Made by a program: the position numbers and the translations under genes | Notes under the pieces: generated by a model | Database searches by the model: none | Told to the model about the DNA's origin: nothing | Seen by the model: the letters and a program-made list of their open reading frames with translations, nothing else | DNA from: Lichenostomus cassidix | Taxonomy: Eukaryota; Chordata; Aves; Passeriformes; Meliphagidae | Length of the DNA stretch: 64,000 nucleotides | Direction of reading: 5' to 3' | Assembly: GCA_008360975.2 (NCBI GenBank) | Contig: CM039211.1 | Coordinates: forward strand, 48,048,077-48,112,076 | In this document: positions 13,341 to 25,612 of the stretch, one piece after another | How positions within the stretch are numbered: the first letter of the stretch is position 1 | Layout: each line of letters opens with the position of its first letter

Positions 13341-13616
13341 TTAGAGCTGTCTCAGTAGTTCATCTATTATGCCAAAATCTTTACATACAAAAGGGACACC
13401 CCACACCCCATCATTTACAATCATCTTAATGTCTTTGCTGTCTGCATCAACAGCAAAATGCAATGCCTGCATCCTACGACTAGGGGTAACACGCAGAAAA
13501 ATAGCATCATGTATCAAAAGAGGTGAAGGATAACAAGCTGCAATAGGGAAAAATCCTTGTAACATAACAAATTTTGGTATTTTATTTTCTTCTTTTGCTG
13601 TCCTTGAACTTAACAC
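13341..13616 (-). other. Coding-like open frame, possible exon or retrocopy remnant
   Basis: This minus-strand frame is open for 91 codons and ends in TAA. It has no useful ATG at its beginning: the first ATG is about 17 codons in. It begins right after an AG that follows a T-run (an acceptor-like TTTTTTAGTAG) and has balanced, protein-like composition, for example FAVDADSKDIK and DFGIIDELLRQL. I do not recognise a family. A frame of this length can arise by chance in a window this size, so it may be a terminal exon, a decayed retrocopy or noise. Confidence 0.2.
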
Positions 13617-13789
13617 CTACTAAAAAATTGCCTGCCAAAATCCTCACCTGCTGGTAATACTATTTCTTCCTGTCTGCTTCTTGGTCTTGTTTTAGGACAT
13701 ATTCTCTCCCTCCTCCCCCAGCCCCCTTCATTCTGATTTGCAGAAACAGGTACCTTTGTGTTGTTTTTTCTCCCTTTCCCAGGATTTTG

Positions 13790-16700
13790 CTCACAAATAC
13801 ACTATGTGTAATGGCAAGTAGGGGGAATCAGTCAAGTGGCTCTGCTGGTCTCTGTCCATGGGCAACAAGTTTTAGAGCCTTGGGATAACTGGTTAAGGGA
13901 TCACGAGCACAAGTAATGTTTATTCTCCTCTCTCCTGCCATTTGCAGGGAATGATGAGAGAAGAAACAGGAAGATCACAGATCAATAGCTGGCTCTGAGC
14001 TTAGTGTCACTGGGAAAGTTGTGGGTTCTTTGATCATCGGCTGGTTTACATGACATCAGGCCTGCTGGCAACAGATGGGGCACATCTATCTCAAAGGAGG
14101 AAAAGGAACTTGTACAGGAGTCAACAGGACTCACTGAGAGAGTCTTGGGGAAAGGGATAAAACCAGGCCTGCTAGAGATAAGCCTGGGGGCAGCATGACA
14201 CTGTCTGAGGGATGGTGTGCTTGCAGGGTCCCCCGTGCAGCCATCTCAGTAGAGGTAGGGGATGAAGACCATGCAACAGCAAAGATGTGAAGGCTATTGA
14301 TGCATTAGAACCCACAGATGTGCCTGAGAATGGTGACATAAGCATTATTACTTCTCCCCCTGAAAAAGTGGCAGGGTCAATATCCCAAATGAACTGCTTC
14401 TACACCAATGCACACACCATGGACAAGAAACGGGAGGAGTTGGAAGCCATTGTGCAGCAGGAATACTATGACATAGTCAACATCTCAGTGTCATGGTGGG
14501 ATGACTCATGCAACTGGAATGCTGCAATGGAATGCTATAAACCTTCAGAAGGGATAAGCAAGGGAGAAGATGGGGTAGCCCTGTGTGCTAGGGATTGTTT
14601 TGATTATCTAGAGCTTAATAGTCATGATGATAGAGTTAAATGTTTATGAGCAAGAATCAGGGGGAAGGCCAACAGAGCAGATATCTTGTTGAGCAAATAC
14701 TCTGTTACAGACCACACAGCCAAGATGAAGAGGCAGATGAAATACTCTATAAGAAGTTTCACAAGCATTAGATTTTGTTCTTTTGAGGGACTTCAACTTA
14801 CCAGTTGTCTGCTGGGAATACAACAGCCCAGGAGGTTTCTGGTTTGTGGCAGATAACATCCTGACACAGCTGGTGAGTGAGCCATCTAGGGAAGGCATTT
14901 GCTGGAACTGTTGTTTGTGAACAGAAAAGGACTGGTGAGTGATGAGATGGTTGGCTGTCTTGGGCACAGTAATCACAAAACGAGTTTTCAGTTCTCATGG
15001 AAAAAAGAATGGGGGTCAGCAGAACTCTGGAGGGCAGACTTTGGCCCATTTAGGACACTGGTTGACAGAAACCCTTGGGAAAGAGTCCTGAAAGGCAAAG
15101 ATGCCCAGGAAGGCTGAACATTCTTCAAGGAGGAAATCTGAAAGGCACAGGAGTGGGCTGTTCTTATGTGCCAGAACACAAAGTGGCAGGGAAGAAGACC
15201 AGCCTGGTTGAACAGGGAGCTTTATCCGGAACTCAGGGAAAAAAAGAGAAGAGTTTATGCCCTTTGAAAGAAGGGGCATGCAACTCAGGAGGATTACAAA
15301 TATATTGCGAGATTATACAGGGAGAAAATTAGAAGGGCCAAAGCCCAGCTAGAACTTATCTGACTACTGTCATAAAAGCCAATGAAAAATGCTTCTATAA
15401 ATATATTCCAAACAAAGTCAGGGTAAGGAGAATGTCCATCCCTTATTGGATGACAAAGGGAAACATAGTGACAGAGGATGAGAAAAAGGCTTAGGTACTT
15501 AAAGGCACCTTTGCCTCAGTCTTTAATGGCAGGACAAGTTGTTTTGAGGCTACCTAGCCCCCTGAGCTGGAAGACAGGGACAGGGAGCAGAATTAAGCTC
15601 CCACAATCCAAGAGTCATAGAATAAATTAACCTGAGTGTCATCATGTGAAAACTGCAAAGCAATCAGGGGCATCAGATCCAGCCAGTATAGGTTTGTGAA
15701 AGTTAGGTGCTACTTGACCAACCCGATCTCCTTCTATGACAGGGTGACCTGCTTACTTGAATGAGGGAAAAGCTGTGGATGTGATTTGTCTATCTGGACA
15801 TAGTAAAGCCTTTGACACCATTTCCAACAGCATTCTCCCAGAGAAATTGGCTTGGATTGGTGTGCTGTACACTGTGAAAGCAAACTGGCTGTATGGCCAG
15901 GCCTGGAGATTGGTGGTGGATGGATGATACATCCAGCTCATGCCTGGTCACCAGTGGTGTTCCTCAGGGCTTGGTACTGGGGCCAGTTCTGTTCAAAATT
16001 GTTATTGATGATCTAGACGAGGAATTGAGTCTACCCTCAGTCAGTTTGCAGATAACATCAAGTCGGTTGGGAATGTTGATGTGCTGGAGGATAGGAAGGC
16101 TCTGCAGAGGGATCTGGACAGGCTGGATCAATCAGCCAAGGCCAATGGTGTGAGGTTCAACAAGCCCAGGGCCAGGTCCTGCCCTTGGGTCACAACAACC
16201 CCAGGCAGTGCCACAGGCTGGGGCAGAGTGGCTGGAAAGCTGCCCACAGGAAAAGGACCTGGGGGTGCTGGTGACAGCAGCTGAACATGAGCCAGGCTGT
16301 GCCCAGGTGGCCAAGAAGGCCAATGGAATCCTGGCCTGGATCAGCAAGAGTGTGGCCAGCAGGAGCAGGGCAGGGATTGTCCCCCTGCACTTGGCACTGG
16401 TGAGGCCACACCTTGAGTGCTGTGTTCAGTTCTGGACCATTCACTCCAGGGAAGACACTGAGGTGCTGGAGTGTATGCAGAGAAGGTAATGGAGCTGGGA
16501 AGGCTCTGGAGCATAAGTCCTGCGAGGAGCAGCTGAGGGAGCTGGGGTTGTTTAACCTGGAGAAAAGGAGGTTCAGAGGAGATGTTATCACTCTCTACAA
16601 CTGCCTGAAAGGAGGCTGTAGGGAGGTGACAATCAGTCTCTGCTCCCAGGCAGCAAGTGATAGGACAAAAGGAAATGGCCTCAAGGGTGCTAATGGAGGT

Positions 16701-16925
16701 TTTGTTTGGATATTAGGAAAAATATCTACACGGAAGGAGTGGCCAAGCATTGGAACAGGTTGCCAAGGGAAGTGGTAAGAGTCACCAACTCTGGAGGGAT
16801 TTAGAAGGTGTATAAATGTGGCACTTAGGGAGAAGTTTAGCGGTGTACTTGACAGTGGAGTTTAATGGTTGGACTTGATGCTCTTAGAGGCCTTTTCCAA
16901 ACCAGAGGATTCTGGGATTCCATGT
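13790..16925 (+). mobile_element. Long CR1 LINE copy, nearly 3.1 kb
   Basis: This is the most complete CR1 here. The leader/ORF1-side region is recognisable at about 13800-14280, an APE-type endonuclease remnant at 14287-14650, and the linker at 14650-15600. A reverse transcriptase remnant follows at about 15690-16130 and the C-terminal/3' region at 16130-16925, ending with the GGA(C/T)TTGATG...CCAAAC...GATTCTGGGATTC-type tail. The region around 15600-15680 jumps over part of the RT, which points to an internal deletion. Stops and frameshifts are frequent, so the copy is inactive. Its 3' part is nearly the same as the minus-strand copy at 22.2-23.0 kb. Confidence 0.92.
14287..14649 (+). pseudogene. 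CR1 endonuclease domain remnant
   Basis: The frame is open for 120 codons and corresponds to the N-terminal part of the CR1 ORF2 endonuclease. Recognisable blocks are CFYTNAHTMDKKREELEA, then QEYYDIVNISVSWWDDS, then the GVALCARDCFDYLEL block. In active APE-type endonucleases the second block contains a catalytic Glu (I-T-E-T-W in CR1). Here the corresponding stretch reads I-S-V-S-W, so that residue is lost. It belongs to the enclosing element and is not a host gene. Confidence 0.85.
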
Positions 16926-18044
16926 AATTTCTATGTTGTTGCTCTACCAGAACGAAAGGCCTAAGAGCACAACCCTATGAACTGTGGCTAGGCTGAAAGC
17001 GAAATGATTTTGGCCTTCATAAGGGACAGTGAATCCCTCCTGTGGCAACTAAATCTTCCTGTGAGCTTCATGGGCAGCCAGGACCCTAGCTTCTGCTTTT
17101 GGTAGATGTTACGTACTCACTTTTGCAACAAACACGTTTGTGGGTGTGGAACAGAAAATACCTACCCTTCCACCATAACTCCCTTTCCATTGTCTGGACA
17201 AGACCTGCAGTCAGTTTAGACAAATTCCTTCCATTCTGTGCATAGTGAAACTATGAATGTATACTTTTTGGACTGCATGCTAAAACTACTTCTTGTATCT
17301 CTGCAGCCACCAAACACAACTTACAGATTGTACTCTCTGAATGGACATAGAGATCATAAGAGTGTCATGAAATTCCTGGGTTTAAGTTCTCCTTTATGAA
17401 CTTGTGTAATAATTGTATAGCTACCAGTGAATTAAAATATTCTTACCAAGGTGCAGAATATGAGGATCCAAATTTTTTGATCTTCTGTTGGTTCAGTGTG
17501 TGATCCTGAAAAAGTCTTCACACTTCTTCATGTTTCTGTTCTCATGTCTTCAAAAACTGTCTTTGTTCTCCTTTGGAAGATAACATTGTATTTGAATAGA
17601 CACTGAATTTGGCAGTAAGCAACTTGCACAATTTAGATCTTACTGTTCCCCCTACACCTTGCCAAAAATAAAAGATAAAACATGCTACAGTTACTTGAAA
17701 TAACTTCTAATTTGTGATACATCCACTTAATCACGGTCATTTTAAAATGCATTAATCTAAAACCTTAAAAGAAATTCTGTAGCAGGGATGTCTAAATTCA
17801 GAAAAAATGCTCTTAACTTTTCTCAAGAGTGAAGTAAAGAAAGAGTGCACTTTTATCACATATATTGTATTTAAATTCTTGTAAAATACGGCCCAAATAC
17901 TGAAGTGCAATAGGATTTCTGTGATTCACAGAGATTTTGAAAATACATTAGTTATCATGAGAGTGACAGTTCCTAGTGCTTAAAAGCACCAACAAGCAAT
18001 AACTATAATGCCCAAAACAAGATTTGGTAATCAGAGAGAATGCT
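16926..18044. other. Unique-looking DNA between two CR1 copies
   Basis: About 1.1 kb with no recognised gene, RNA or repeat family. Confidence 0.5.
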
Positions 18045-19700
18045 GGGGAACTGGAGAACTGCAATGGGTAGATGCAGGGTCTTCAGGAAGGATAGGCTGC
18101 GAAGGTGAGAAGAAGACACCATCTTTTATGAGAGCAGTAGGGATGCATGGGTCTCTGCCTTGGGATGGATGATGAGGTGGCTGGGTCCTGATGGCTAAGA
18201 ATTACTAGGCAAATCCTAATGTTAGCAGTGATGTTTATGAAGGGTTAGGAAAGCTGACTGTGATGAAGGATATGGGAGAAAAAGAAAGCTTTCTACTGGT
18301 TGGGAAAAGGAAGAGTAGAGAAAATGTGGACCCACTGGTGAATGGTCAGGGATCTAGATGCAGGGTACATGGGAAAGGCCAAAGTAGTCAAAACCTTCTT
18401 CACTTCAGTCTTTAGAGATAAAAAGCAATCCCAGTTCACTAAGACCAGGGAGAAAGACCAGGGCAAGGAATACTTATCCTTTGTGGAGGAGAAGCAGGTT
18501 AAAGAACATTTAAATAGACTGGATATTTGTACCTCCATAGGACCTGACAGGTTGCACATATGAGTGCTGAGAGAATTGGCCCTTGTCCTTGTGAGGCCAC
18601 TCTCAAGTATCTTTGCAAGGTCACTGCAACTGGAAGAAGTCCTGAAAACTGGAAAAAAGCAAATGCCATCTCCATCTTCAAGAAGGGCACAAAGGATTCA
18701 GAAAACTGCAGATTTATCATCCTCACCTTAATCCCATGCTCAAAGAGTTATGGTCACTTGCACAAACACCAGCTGGTGTGGGGTGGTCACTACTGGCACG
18801 CTACAGGGATTGAGACTGAGTCCACTATTGTTTAACAATTTGATTAAGGGCCTAGAAGTCGTGGGACAAGAGTGCAACTGTGACCAATTTCGAAATTATA
18901 CAAAACTGAGATGCATGTTGCTATTCAGACAGATCTGGAGAGGTTGGAGAAATGGGCCAACAGATACATGAGGGGAAAATGCCAAGTCCTGCACTTGGAG
19001 GGAAATAACCCTCCACATCACCACAGGCTGAGGACTGACCAGCTGGAAAGCAGCTTTGGCCAAAATAGATCTGGAATTGCAGATGCCAACAGCCTCCTTG
19101 TATGCATTTGGAAGACTGTTGCCAGCAGCCAGGGAGATTTTGTCCTTACTCTCTGCTGACAGCCCTGACGAGAGGCATCTGGAGTGTTGTGGGCAGTCCT
19201 GAGCTCTCCAGCACAAACAAGACCTAAACATACTGGAGTGAGTCCTGCAAAGGGTCTCAATGATTAAGAGATTGAAGCATCTCTCACTAAAGGGAAGGCT
19301 GAGAGAGCTGTCTTTAGCCTGGAAAAAAGAAAACTCACAGAGATTTTATCACTATATATAAATATCTGACAAGCAGAGTAAAGACAGAGCCAGGGTCCTC
19401 TCAGTGGTCCCCAGTGACAGCAGAAACAGCAAAAATCAACATACACAAAATTCCATTTAAAAATAGGAGGAAAGTTTTTTTACTGTGAGGGTGACTGAAG
19501 GCTGAATGAGGGTGGCTGTGAACAGGCTGTTCAGAGAAGTTGTGAAGTCTCTATCCCTAGAAATACTCAAACTTGATTGGACACACAGCCCTAAGCAACC
19601 TCCTGTGGCTGACCTGTTCTGGGCAGGGGTGGGACTGTATGCTCTCCAGAGGTGCCAAGCAGCTTTGAGCTTCTACAGCTCTGCAGCTGAACCTCAGCGA
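18045..19700 (+). mobile_element. CR1 LINE copy, older and heavily mutated
   Basis: Plus-strand CR1. Endonuclease-end sequence is recognisable at about 18045-18245, including the phrase around ATGCATGGGTCTCTGCC. The endonuclease-RT linker follows at about 18340-18560. The RT N-terminal block is at about 18560-18740, with NWKKANAISIFKKGTKDS close to the family's N-W-K-x-A-x-V-x-P-I-F-K-K-G. A large RT deletion follows, then the post-catalytic region (18890-19230) and the 3' region to about 19700. The tail lacks the short terminal repeats. Numerous stops and frameshifts make it a fossil. Confidence 0.88.
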
Positions 19701-22204
19701 GACCCAATGGTAGCACAGTAAAATCACAGGACCAAAGACTAGGCACACTGTGCTGCTGTCAATATTCTCCTAACAAGAAAGAACAGGATCTGAATTTGTA
19801 TTTAGAAAGTACAAGGGCATGAGGAATAGATCTGTAGTTTTTCATTCTATATATCCCGTGCTTTGAGAAAACTCAAGACAGCACTCGAGAAAAAAAAAAA
19901 AAGAAGGTTTAGCCGGAAGCGGGATGAAAACCTGAATTTGTTTCTGCCTGTGTCTTCTAATGGCAGTCTGCACCACTTTTTTTGACCATCCACTTTTTGC
20001 CTTGAGTCTTGGCCTTTGCATCTCTTAGTTGCTGTTGCAGCGGACATGATATTCAGGCCTTCCCTGTGCTGACTTTCCTGCTGTGCTGCCATACCAAGCT
20101 TCTGCCTGGAAATCCCATGACCATCAGCCTGGTGAGGAAGCTCTGCACTCCCAGGATGCCCCTGATTATCCTGGCCTACAGTTACCCATGAGATTGTCCA
20201 GCACGGTCCAGGGTCCCTTGCTAAGGATGCTCATATGATGCTCTTTGCAAGGAAGGATTTGACACCCACATTTTTCAAAGAACTAGAGGTTGTTTCACCC
20301 ATTGAGTGATGCACCAAGGTTGTGGAGCAGGCCTACTGTCAGCAGTCACAGCTGCCCTGATTATCAAGCTCTCACAAATAGTACTTCTGCTCTTCCTGCC
20401 TCCTGCTGCTTTAAAAAGGCATGAGGCTAGTTGTGGTTGCGCAGCCCAAGTCCCCCAGTCAGCCTCCTGAGGCAGGCCTTTCGGGCACTTGCAGCCCACC
20501 TTACATGACCACTCTTGTCAGGATAGACATGTCTGCCTACATTTCACAGCCCTGCAGCCACCACCCATGTGCACAGACAGCATTGTTTGATTGTAGGGTC
20601 AGCCTCCAGCAGAGGTATCACAGACTGTGAAAATGAGCTGGAGAGCCACACAGAGCTGCAGTCAAGTAAATAGGACTCTGCCTATGTGGAATGGGAGTCA
20701 CTTGCTGAGACTTTTTACATGCTTTTAATTTTAGATGCTACCAAAAAGAAAAAAGTAAGTCCCAAAATAGCAACAGATTTTAAGCTTTAGTTTGTACCGG
20801 GTTTTGAATTGGACAGATTTGATTGTACAAATTAGGAAAGAAATTAAAATGTTCATAAGAAGCTTGAATAAATGTTTTCTCTAGGTTCACTGCAATGGGT
20901 AAAAAAGTGTAGTGCAAAACTGTACATATTTATACCAAAAGAAGGCTACAATGCCCATGACTGTATACCATGACTCCCACTGCAAATTTGTTTTTCATAA
21001 CATTGTATTTGTTTGGCTCACTGATTCAATATATAAAGCCTTATATCACAAACAAAGGCTGTTGTTTACAAATGCCAAGCCTACTACAAGACCCTAGATT
21101 GGTCTACTCCAGCCTAGCCAGTGATGAAGTATCCCCATTTGACTTCAGCAAAGAAGCCAAATCTATGTAAATAAGTGGATGACTTGGTTTATAATTGTAT
21201 GCTGAATTTAAATTAAGATCTACTAGGCATATGTTCTTCCGGGTGGGTATTTGTATTAGAGAAGCTCTCTACTAGATTTTTATATTTCATCTGCAATATC
21301 ACCCACTCATGGAGTAGGCAGTAGAGTTCTCACAAACAGTACTGTGTGTTGCATTCATTTACTACTTCAGGTGCGTGAAAGTTGTTTTTCTGTAAAGGAC
21401 AATGCTCAGTTGGTCTTCACAGCACTTACAAAGTCCAGCCACACTGTGATGAAGGCAAGGACTTGCACTAACTCTGCTGGACACCAGAGTGCAGAAAGTG
21501 ACAATTAATTACTTTATCCTTTGTCACTGTCTGGAGTGGATTGATTTAATCAGAACAGATCAAGAGGATAATTCCATCCATCCAAAGCCTTTCTGCCATT
21601 GTCTTTTAGCATAAAGAAGAAATTTTAAAGCCTCATCTATGGCTAGCCAGGCAGCTGAACACTTCTCTAGTATCTGTACAAAAGCCACAGCTTAGACTCA
21701 GGAACATCTGACATTGCCACACCTGAAAATCAATTTGGCACCATTTCCTGACATTAAAAAGTTGGAACAAAATTACTTTTGGAGCAATTGTTTGAATGAC
21801 TATCCCAGCTCTGGTTAAACAACTAAAATCCCTGAATTTTCTAATCAAAGGGACTTCTTTCAGGATTAGGGCTGAAAATTTTAGTAATTTTCTGAAAAGA
21901 AATATGGATTCCATAATCTCAGATTTTGCATGGCAGCCAAACAAATTGTATTTCTTTATTTCTGTTACAATGTGGCATAATATAGGCCTACTAAGTGCAT
22001 TTCACATTTGTGATATCAAAAATTGTGATATCAAAAAACAATAAATGTCTTCTATACTGGATTATTTTTACTCATTACATAGGTAAAGGTGTTCTAGTAA
22101 CATATCTCAATATAATTTTAAAAATAATTATTGATACTCCTATGTATGTTCTTGTTCATTAAAAACACAGTGTAGCCAAACTCTAAGCAACTTTAAATCA
22201 CATA
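19701..22204. other. Unassigned DNA between CR1 copies
   Basis: No gene recognised. The part at about 19990-20640 is richer in GC than its surroundings and could be an unrecognised old repeat. A GTGATATCAAAAA-type phrase is duplicated at about 22009-22036. Confidence 0.45.
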
Positions 22205-24110
22205 AGCACAGAATCATTTGGGTTGGAAAAGACCTCTAAGAACATCGAGTCCAACCTTTAACACATCACCACCTTGTCAACTTGACAACAGCACTTAGTG
22301 CCACATCCAGTCATTTTTTGAAACTTTCCAGGAATGGTGATTCTACCACCTCCCTGGGCAGTCTGTTTCAATGTTTAACAACCCTTTCAGTGAAGTAATT
22401 CCTCCTGATGTCCAACCTGAACCTTAACTGGCACACCTTGAGGCTATTTCTTCTTGTCCTGTCAATTGCTGCCTGGGAGAAGAGAGTGACCCTCACCTCC
22501 CTACAGCCTCCTTTGAGGAAGTTGTAGAGAATGATAAGGTCCCCCTGAGCCTCCTTTATTTCAGGCTAAACAACCCCAGCTCCCTCAGCTGCTTCTCACA
22601 GGACTTGTGCTCCAGAGCCTTCACCAGTTCCATTGCCCTTCTCTGCATACACTCCAGCATCTCCACGTCCTTCTTGCAGTGAGTGCCCCAGAACTAAACA
22701 CAGCACTCAAGGTGTGGCCTCACCAGTGCCAAGTACAGGGGACAATCCCTGCCCTGCTCCTGCTGGCCACACTCTTGCTGATCCAGGCCAGGATGCCATT
22801 CGCCTTCTTGGCCACCTGGGCACAGCCTGGCTCATGTCCAGCTGCTGTCACCAGCACCCCCAGGTCCTTTTCCTGTGGGCAGCTTTCCAGCCACTCTGCC
22901 CCAGCCTGTGGCACTGCCTGGGGTTGTTGTGACCCAAGGGCAGGACCTGGCCCTGGGCTTGTTGAGCCTCACAGCCTTGGCCTTGGCTGATTGATCCAGC
23001 CTATCCAGATCCCTTTGCAGAGCCTTTCTATCCTCCAGCAGATCAACATTCCCACCCAACTTTGTGTCATCCATAAACTTAGGAACAGTACACTTGACAC
23101 CCTTGTACAGGTCATTGATGAAGACACTAAACAGAACTGGCCCCAGTACTGAGCCCTGGGGAACACCACTGGTGACCAGCCACGAGCTGGATGTAACTCC
23201 ACCCACCACCACTCTCTGGACCTGGCCACACAGCCACATATTAACCCAGAATGGTGTGCCCCAGTCGAAGACATGGGCTGCCAACTTTTCCAGAAGAATG
23301 CCATGGGAGACAATATCAAAGGCTTTGCTGAAGTTCAGATAGACAATATCCACGGCTCTTTCCTCATCCATTAGGCAGGTCACCCTGTCATAGAAGGAGA
23401 TTGGGTTGACCAAGTAGGACCTGCCTTTCCTAAACCCCTCCTGGCCGGGCCTGATCCCCTGGTGGTCCTGTATTTGCTGAGTGACCACATTTAAGATAAT
23501 CTGTTATGCAACCCTCCACTGACTGAGGTCACACTGACTGTTGTTCCCCAGGTCCTCCTTATGACCCTTTTAGTGGATGAGCATCACATTGGCCAAGCTC
23601 CAGGTCTGGGACCTTCCCAGTTAGCCAGGACTAATGACAGAGATTTTCTTGGTGAGCTCTTCCCCCAGCTCCCTCGGTACCCTTGAAAGAATCCTATCCA
23701 ATGCCATAGACTTCTGAGTGTCTAAGTACTTCCCAAGTGGCTCAGTACTTCCTCATGTACCGCAGATCTATTCTGCTCCCTGGACCCTAGTTCAGGAGGC
23801 CAGTTGTCCTGAGGACAAGTCTTACTGTTAAAGACTGAGGCAAAGAAGACATTAAATACCTTAGCCTTTTCCTCATCCTTGGTGACAATGTCCAACAAAA
23901 CATGGAGATTTTCCTTGGCCCTCCTTTCGTTTTTAACGTATTTATTAAAACACTTCTTATTATCTTTCACAGCAGTGGCCAGATTAAGTTCTAGTTGAGC
24001 TTTCATCTTTCCTATTTTCTCTCTACATGTGCTAACGACATCCTTGTCTCTTCCTGGATTCCTACTCCTTCTTCCAAAGGTCATAAACCCTCCATTTTTA
24101 TCTCTAAGTT
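22205..24110 (-). mobile_element. CR1 LINE copy with an open RT segment
   Basis: On the minus strand, this 5'-truncated CR1 starts near 24110 and runs to its 3' end near 22205, where CACAGAATCATTTGGGTTGG is the reverse complement of the CR1 tail. The linker at 24084-23722 is open for 120 codons. The RT at 23488-22832 is open for 218 codons, which suggests a relatively young insertion. 5' truncation is normal for LINE insertion. Its 3' 0.7 kb is highly similar to the oppositely oriented copy at 16.1-16.9 kb, so both belong to the same or sister subfamilies. Confidence 0.95.
22832..23488 (-). pseudogene. CR1 reverse transcriptase fragment, 218 codons open
   Basis: This is the central and C-terminal part of the CR1 reverse transcriptase. 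The motif A block [11 protein letters not shown] is at residues 49-58, with Asn where most active copies have Asp. The motif B-like block [14 protein letters not shown] is at residues 107-120. The catalytic block FMDD is at residues 138-141; both acidic residues are kept, although the common form is FADD. The fragment lacks the N-terminal RT fingers and the endonuclease, and the frame closes before the ORF2 C-terminus, so the copy cannot be autonomous. Confidence 0.9.
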
Positions 24111-25049
24111 CCTGACTATGCTGAAAATACTGATTAACATGTCAAGCTTCTGAATTATCCATGGATGAGCTACTACAGCGTTTTAGATCATACTAAAGCT
24201 CATACACTGTGAAGTCAAATCAGTTATCATGCCTTGATTCTCTTCATGATGCCATCTTGGTACATACAAACTTCATACAGCTTTTTGAAGCACTTTCCAA
24301 TGTAAACAATGGCGGGTGCGTTCCATGAGTGTGCATAATGTGCTTCATTTGCTAATGCAGATGCAAGAGCCTCAACTCAGTGATCAGGCTGCACCCACTT
24401 AAGTCCACCAGTGTATAGCAAGCACAGAGCTAGCAGCAGAAAGCTCTCAGTGTGCACAGCTTATGCCACACCCTGCAGTGCTTTTCATGCGTGTAAAAGG
24501 CCAGGTGTCACCAGATTTACATAGGCTCTTTATGGTCAGCCTTTATGATCAGTTCTTGCAATCTTGCCCCTTCCTCACCCCTGCAAATGATGGTATTGCC
24601 CATGACTTGTCTCTCAGAATTATCAACAAACCTACAGAGAAACCATGGAAGTGCACTTCTTGTAAAACTCTGTGGACAGAGAGCTCATAGTATGAGGAAA
24701 ACACCAAATTGATGGCCTAACAATGATTGTCTCATCAGCCACTGATGAGAAGACCAGCAGCAAGGATAAAATATAATTTAGGAAAATGAATTATTTTCTG
24801 TGTATAAAAGATTTAAACTTATCCTCATTAGAACCCAGGACTTGCACGGCAGCATATAGCAGAGGGCCTAGGCAACTCTGAAGTGTGTGCACACCTGAGC
24901 CTCCTGCTCAGCAAAGCAGTGAGGCCACCTGTTCCCATCCTCAAGGTCAAACATGCAGATTACACAGGTAGTTGTGTCAGCAGAGGAAAAGGAGTCTCAG
25001 TTCCTCAACTGCTGGTATAGATTCATAGAGAGATCCTGGTGTACTGAAT
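24111..25049. other. Unassigned DNA
   Basis: No gene recognised. The 75-codon plus-strand frame at 24463-24690 has no supporting features. Confidence 0.45.
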
Positions 25050-25612
25050 GAATAACAAAGGAGGTGACTGTCCCCCTTTACTCTGCTCTAGTGAGGCTCC
25101 ACCTGAAGTACTGCACCCACCTCTGGAATCCTTGGTGCAGGAAAGACATGGACCTGTTGGAGCTAATGCAGAGGAGGGCCACAAGGCTTAGGGCTGGAGC
25201 ACCTCTGCTATGAGGAAAGGCTGAGAGATTTGGGATTGAACAGCCTGGAGAAAAAAAGGCTCTTGGGAGTACTTATAAAGGGGACTTATAAGTAAGATTA
25301 ACGCTGACCTTTTTGTAGGGCCTGTAGTGAGAGAACACGGGGTAATGGTTTTAAGCTTAAAAAGTGTAGATACAGACTACATATTTGGAACAAATTTTTT
25401 ACAGTGAGGGTGGTAAAACACTGGCACAGGTTTGCCAGAGAAGTGGTGGATGCCCCATCCCTGGAACCATTCAAGGTCAGGTTGGACAGGGATCTGAGCA
25501 ACTAGATCTAATTGGAGACGCCCATGTATTGCAGGGAGGTTTGACTGGATGACCTTTAAAGGTCCCTTCCAACCCAAACCATTTTATGACACTGTGATTC
25601 CATGATGCTCCA
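25050..25612 (+). mobile_element. CR1 LINE 3' fragment
   Basis: A severely 5'-truncated plus-strand CR1. It opens at the GTGAGGCTCCACCTG phrase (end of ORF2), continues through GCAGAGGAGGGCCACAAGGCT and AACAGCCTGGAGAA, and ends with the GGATGACCTTTAAAGGTCCC tail and a GTGATTCCATGATGC terminus. An internal deletion lies near 25270-25310. It has no coding potential. Confidence 0.95.

Noticed and set aside
16190..16591. Cys/Leu/Ser-rich minus-strand frames inside the CR1 copy, and similar plus-strand frames at 22607-22990
   Set aside because: Antisense readings of the conserved CR1 3' region. The same pattern appears in both copies because the element is shared.
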